Positions 3,759 through 5,358 of a stretch of DNA of 5,358 bases are shown in pieces (the first letter of the stretch is position 1; each line of letters opens with the position of its first letter). A program made the position numbers and the translations under genes. The notes beneath the pieces were generated by a model. That model had not been told where the DNA came from. It made no database searches and was given only the letters and a program-made list of their open reading frames with translations. The stretch is from an uncultured Flavobacteriaceae bacterium (GTDB taxonomy: Bacteria > Bacteroidota > Bacteroidia > Flavobacteriales > Flavobacteriaceae), in NCBI GenBank assembly GCA_938018045.1, contig CALIIP010000205.1, forward strand, positions 1-5,358, read 5' to 3'.

Positions 3759-5358
3759 TGTCAGATATTATCCAACTTTTACCAGATCATGTAGCAAACC
3801 AAATTGCAGCAGGTGAAGTCGTTCAAAGACCAGCATCTGTGGTTAAAGAATTGCTAGAGAATGCTATTGACGCAAATGCAACTTCTATCAAACTATTGAT
3901 AAAAGATGCCGGAAAAGCATTGATTCAAGTAATTGACAATGGTAAAGGGATGAGTGAAACAGATGCACGTTTTTGTTTTGAAAGACATGCAACATCCAAA
4001 ATAAAAACTGCCGAAGATTTATTTAATCTACAAACAAAAGGCTTCCGTGGCGAAGCACTTGCTTCTATTGCTGCAATTGCACATGTAGAATTAAAAACCA
4101 AACAAGAACAACAAGAACTCGGTACACAAATAAAAATTGAAGGTAGTACAATTGTTTCGCAAGAATTAGTTTCGACTCCAAAAGGAACTTCAATTGCTGT
4201 TAAAAACTTGTTTTATAATATTCCTGCACGAAGAAACTTCTTAAAGTCTAACACTGTAGAAACGCGTCACATTATTGACGAATTTCAACGTGTTGCACTT
4301 GTACATCCATCCATTGAGTTTTCAATGTATCACAACGAAAAAGAAGTATATAGACTAGAGGAGAGTAATTTACGTAAACGAATAGTTGCCGTTTTAGGTA
4401 AAAAAACAAACGAAAAATTAGTTCCCATAGATGAAACTACTGATGTTTTAGGATTGACAGGTTTTGTGTCTAAACCAGAATTTGCAAAGAAAAAAAGAGG
4501 CGAACAATTCTTTTTCGTGAACAATAGATTTATAAAAAGTGGTTATTTGCATCATGCAGTTGTGAGCGCTTTTGAAGGCTTGTTGGCGTCTGGATACCAT
4601 CCTTCATATTTCTTATATTTAACCGTTCCAACAAATACAATTGATATAAATATTCATCCGACAAAAACGGAGATAAAGTTTGACAACGAAAAAACATTGT
4701 ACGCAATCATAAGATCTACAATAAAACATAGTTTAGGGCAATACAATGTTGCACCAATACTTGATTTTAATAGAGATGCTACGATGGATGTTCCGTATGA
4801 TTTCAAGAACAAAAGCATCCGAAAAGAGCCAACTGTAACAGTTGATAGGAGTTTTAATCCTTTTAAAACCGATATTCAAAATAATATTAAATTTCCTTAT
4901 AAAAGAGAAAAAACTGCAGATTGGGAAAGTTTATATACTGATGTTCAAGTTCCAAAAAACAATCCTGAACAACAATTATTTACAAACGATACTATTGAGG
5001 CAAAAACGCATCAAGTACATCGTAAATATATTGTGAGCACTATAAAATCAGGCGTAATATTTATTCATCAAAATTTAGCGCATCAACGCATATTGTATGA
5101 AGAATATTTAGAGAATAGTACCGTTAAAGAAGCAATGAGTCAGCAATTACTGTTTCCTTTGGAAGTTAATTTCAGCAAAGATGACATTAAATTGATAAAA
5201 GAAATTCAGGTTGATTTAGAAAGTACTGGTTTCTTGTTTGATAAAATAAAAGGCGATATTGTTGTTGTAAAAGGAGTTCCTACAACAATTAATCAGAATC
5301 AGATTACAGTGATTTTAGAACAATTACTAGACGATATAAAAAATGAAATTCCAGATAC
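3758..5358 (+). CDS. mutL: DNA mismatch repair protein MutL (3' end outside window)
   Basis: MutL links mismatch recognition by MutS to strand removal. About 534 codons are visible, open to the window edge; the family in this phylum runs to roughly 600-630 residues, so the last part is missing. The N-terminal GHKL ATPase is complete: NQIAAGEVVQRPASVVKELL (14-33) with Glu31 as the likely catalytic base and Asn35 for Mg, DNGKGM (60-65), ERHATSK (75-81), GFRGEALASI (95-104), FVNNRFIK (253-260) and NIHPTKTEIKF (299-309), whose Lys303 matches the conserved ATP-contacting lysine. A variable linker covers about 330-420. The C-terminal domain then begins with HRKYIVSTIKSG. In it the endonuclease motif DQHA-x2-E-x4-E is replaced by HQNLAHQRILYE (437-448), keeping only Gln438 and Glu448. 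The gene overlaps the upstream small gene by one base. Confidence 0.97.
   Translation, partial: MSDIIQLLPDHVANQIAAGEVVQRPASVVKELLENAIDANATSIKLLIKDAGKALIQVIDNGKGMSETDARFCFERHATSKIKTAEDLFNLQTKGFRGEALASIAAIAHVELKTKQEQQELGTQIKIEGSTIVSQELVSTPKGTSIAVKNLFYNIPARRNFLKSNTVETRHIIDEFQRVALVHPSIEFSMYHNEKEVYRLEESNLRKRIVAVLGKKTNEKLVPIDETTDVLGLTGFVSKPEFAKKKRGEQFFFVNNRFIKSGYLHHAVVSAFEGLLASGYHPSYFLYLTVPTNTIDINIHPTKTEIKFDNEKTLYAIIRSTIKHSLGQYNVAPILDFNRDATMDVPYDFKNKSIRKEPTVTVDRSFNPFKTDIQNNIKFPYKREKTADWESLYTDVQVPKNNPEQQLFTNDTIEAKTHQVHRKYIVSTIKSGVIFIHQNLAHQRILYEEYLENSTVKEAMSQQLLFPLEVNFSKDDIKLIKEIQVDLESTGFLFDKIKGDIVVVKGVPTTINQNQITVILEQLLDDIKNEIPD

Noticed and set aside
4330..4524. Minus-strand open frame of 64 codons inside mutL
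   Set aside because: Antisense to the conserved MutL ATPase region; composition is that of a shadow frame.
4842..5036. Plus-strand open frame of 64 codons inside the mutL linker
   Set aside because: Out-of-frame reading of mutL, rich in Ile, Leu and Lys as expected for AT-rich DNA; no independent start signals.

Overview
The window looks like chromosomal DNA from a member of the Bacteroidota, most likely the Flavobacteriaceae. The basis is the low G+C content, promoter motifs of the TAnnTTTG type, an apparent lack of Shine-Dalgarno sequences, and the gene set and order (short DciA, RecF, TPR membrane protein, lumazine synthase, small membrane protein, MutL). The genus cannot be fixed from the sequence alone.

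Layout. The left edge holds the 3' part of a small exported, cysteine-rich protein (DUF6970-like, + strand, 1-366). It converges on a minus-strand pair, recF (770-1849) followed by a dciA-type DUF721 gene (394-690). A 113-bp divergent region separates recF from a plus-strand series: a membrane-anchored TPR protein (1963-2733), ribH (2816-3292), a 100-residue single-TM protein started by TTG (3456-3758), and mutL (3758 to beyond the right edge, about 534 codons seen). The small gene and mutL overlap by one base, so they are probably translationally coupled. Promoter-like motifs lie before the TPR gene (1933-1940) and before the small membrane gene (3415-3422). This suggests two plus-strand units, TPR-ribH and small protein-mutL.

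How the genes work together. RecF (gap repair and RecA loading), DciA (loading of the replicative helicase) and MutL (mismatch repair) make this a replication and repair neighbourhood. The riboflavin pathway enzyme RibH and two membrane proteins of unknown role are inserted in it. No mobile element, CRISPR array, tRNA or rRNA was seen.

Most unusual content. (1) Three of the four gaps following recF, the TPR gene and ribH are built from degenerate 8-bp units in strict 8-bp register; two are arranged as inverted arrays, and one fills the TPR-ribH gap exactly up to the ribH start codon. (2) A 15-bp perfect inverted repeat, extended by 4 bp after a one-base bulge, lies inside the first 26 codons of ribH. 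(3) The MutL C-terminal domain has lost most of the residues of the endonuclease motif. No new multi-gene system is evident.
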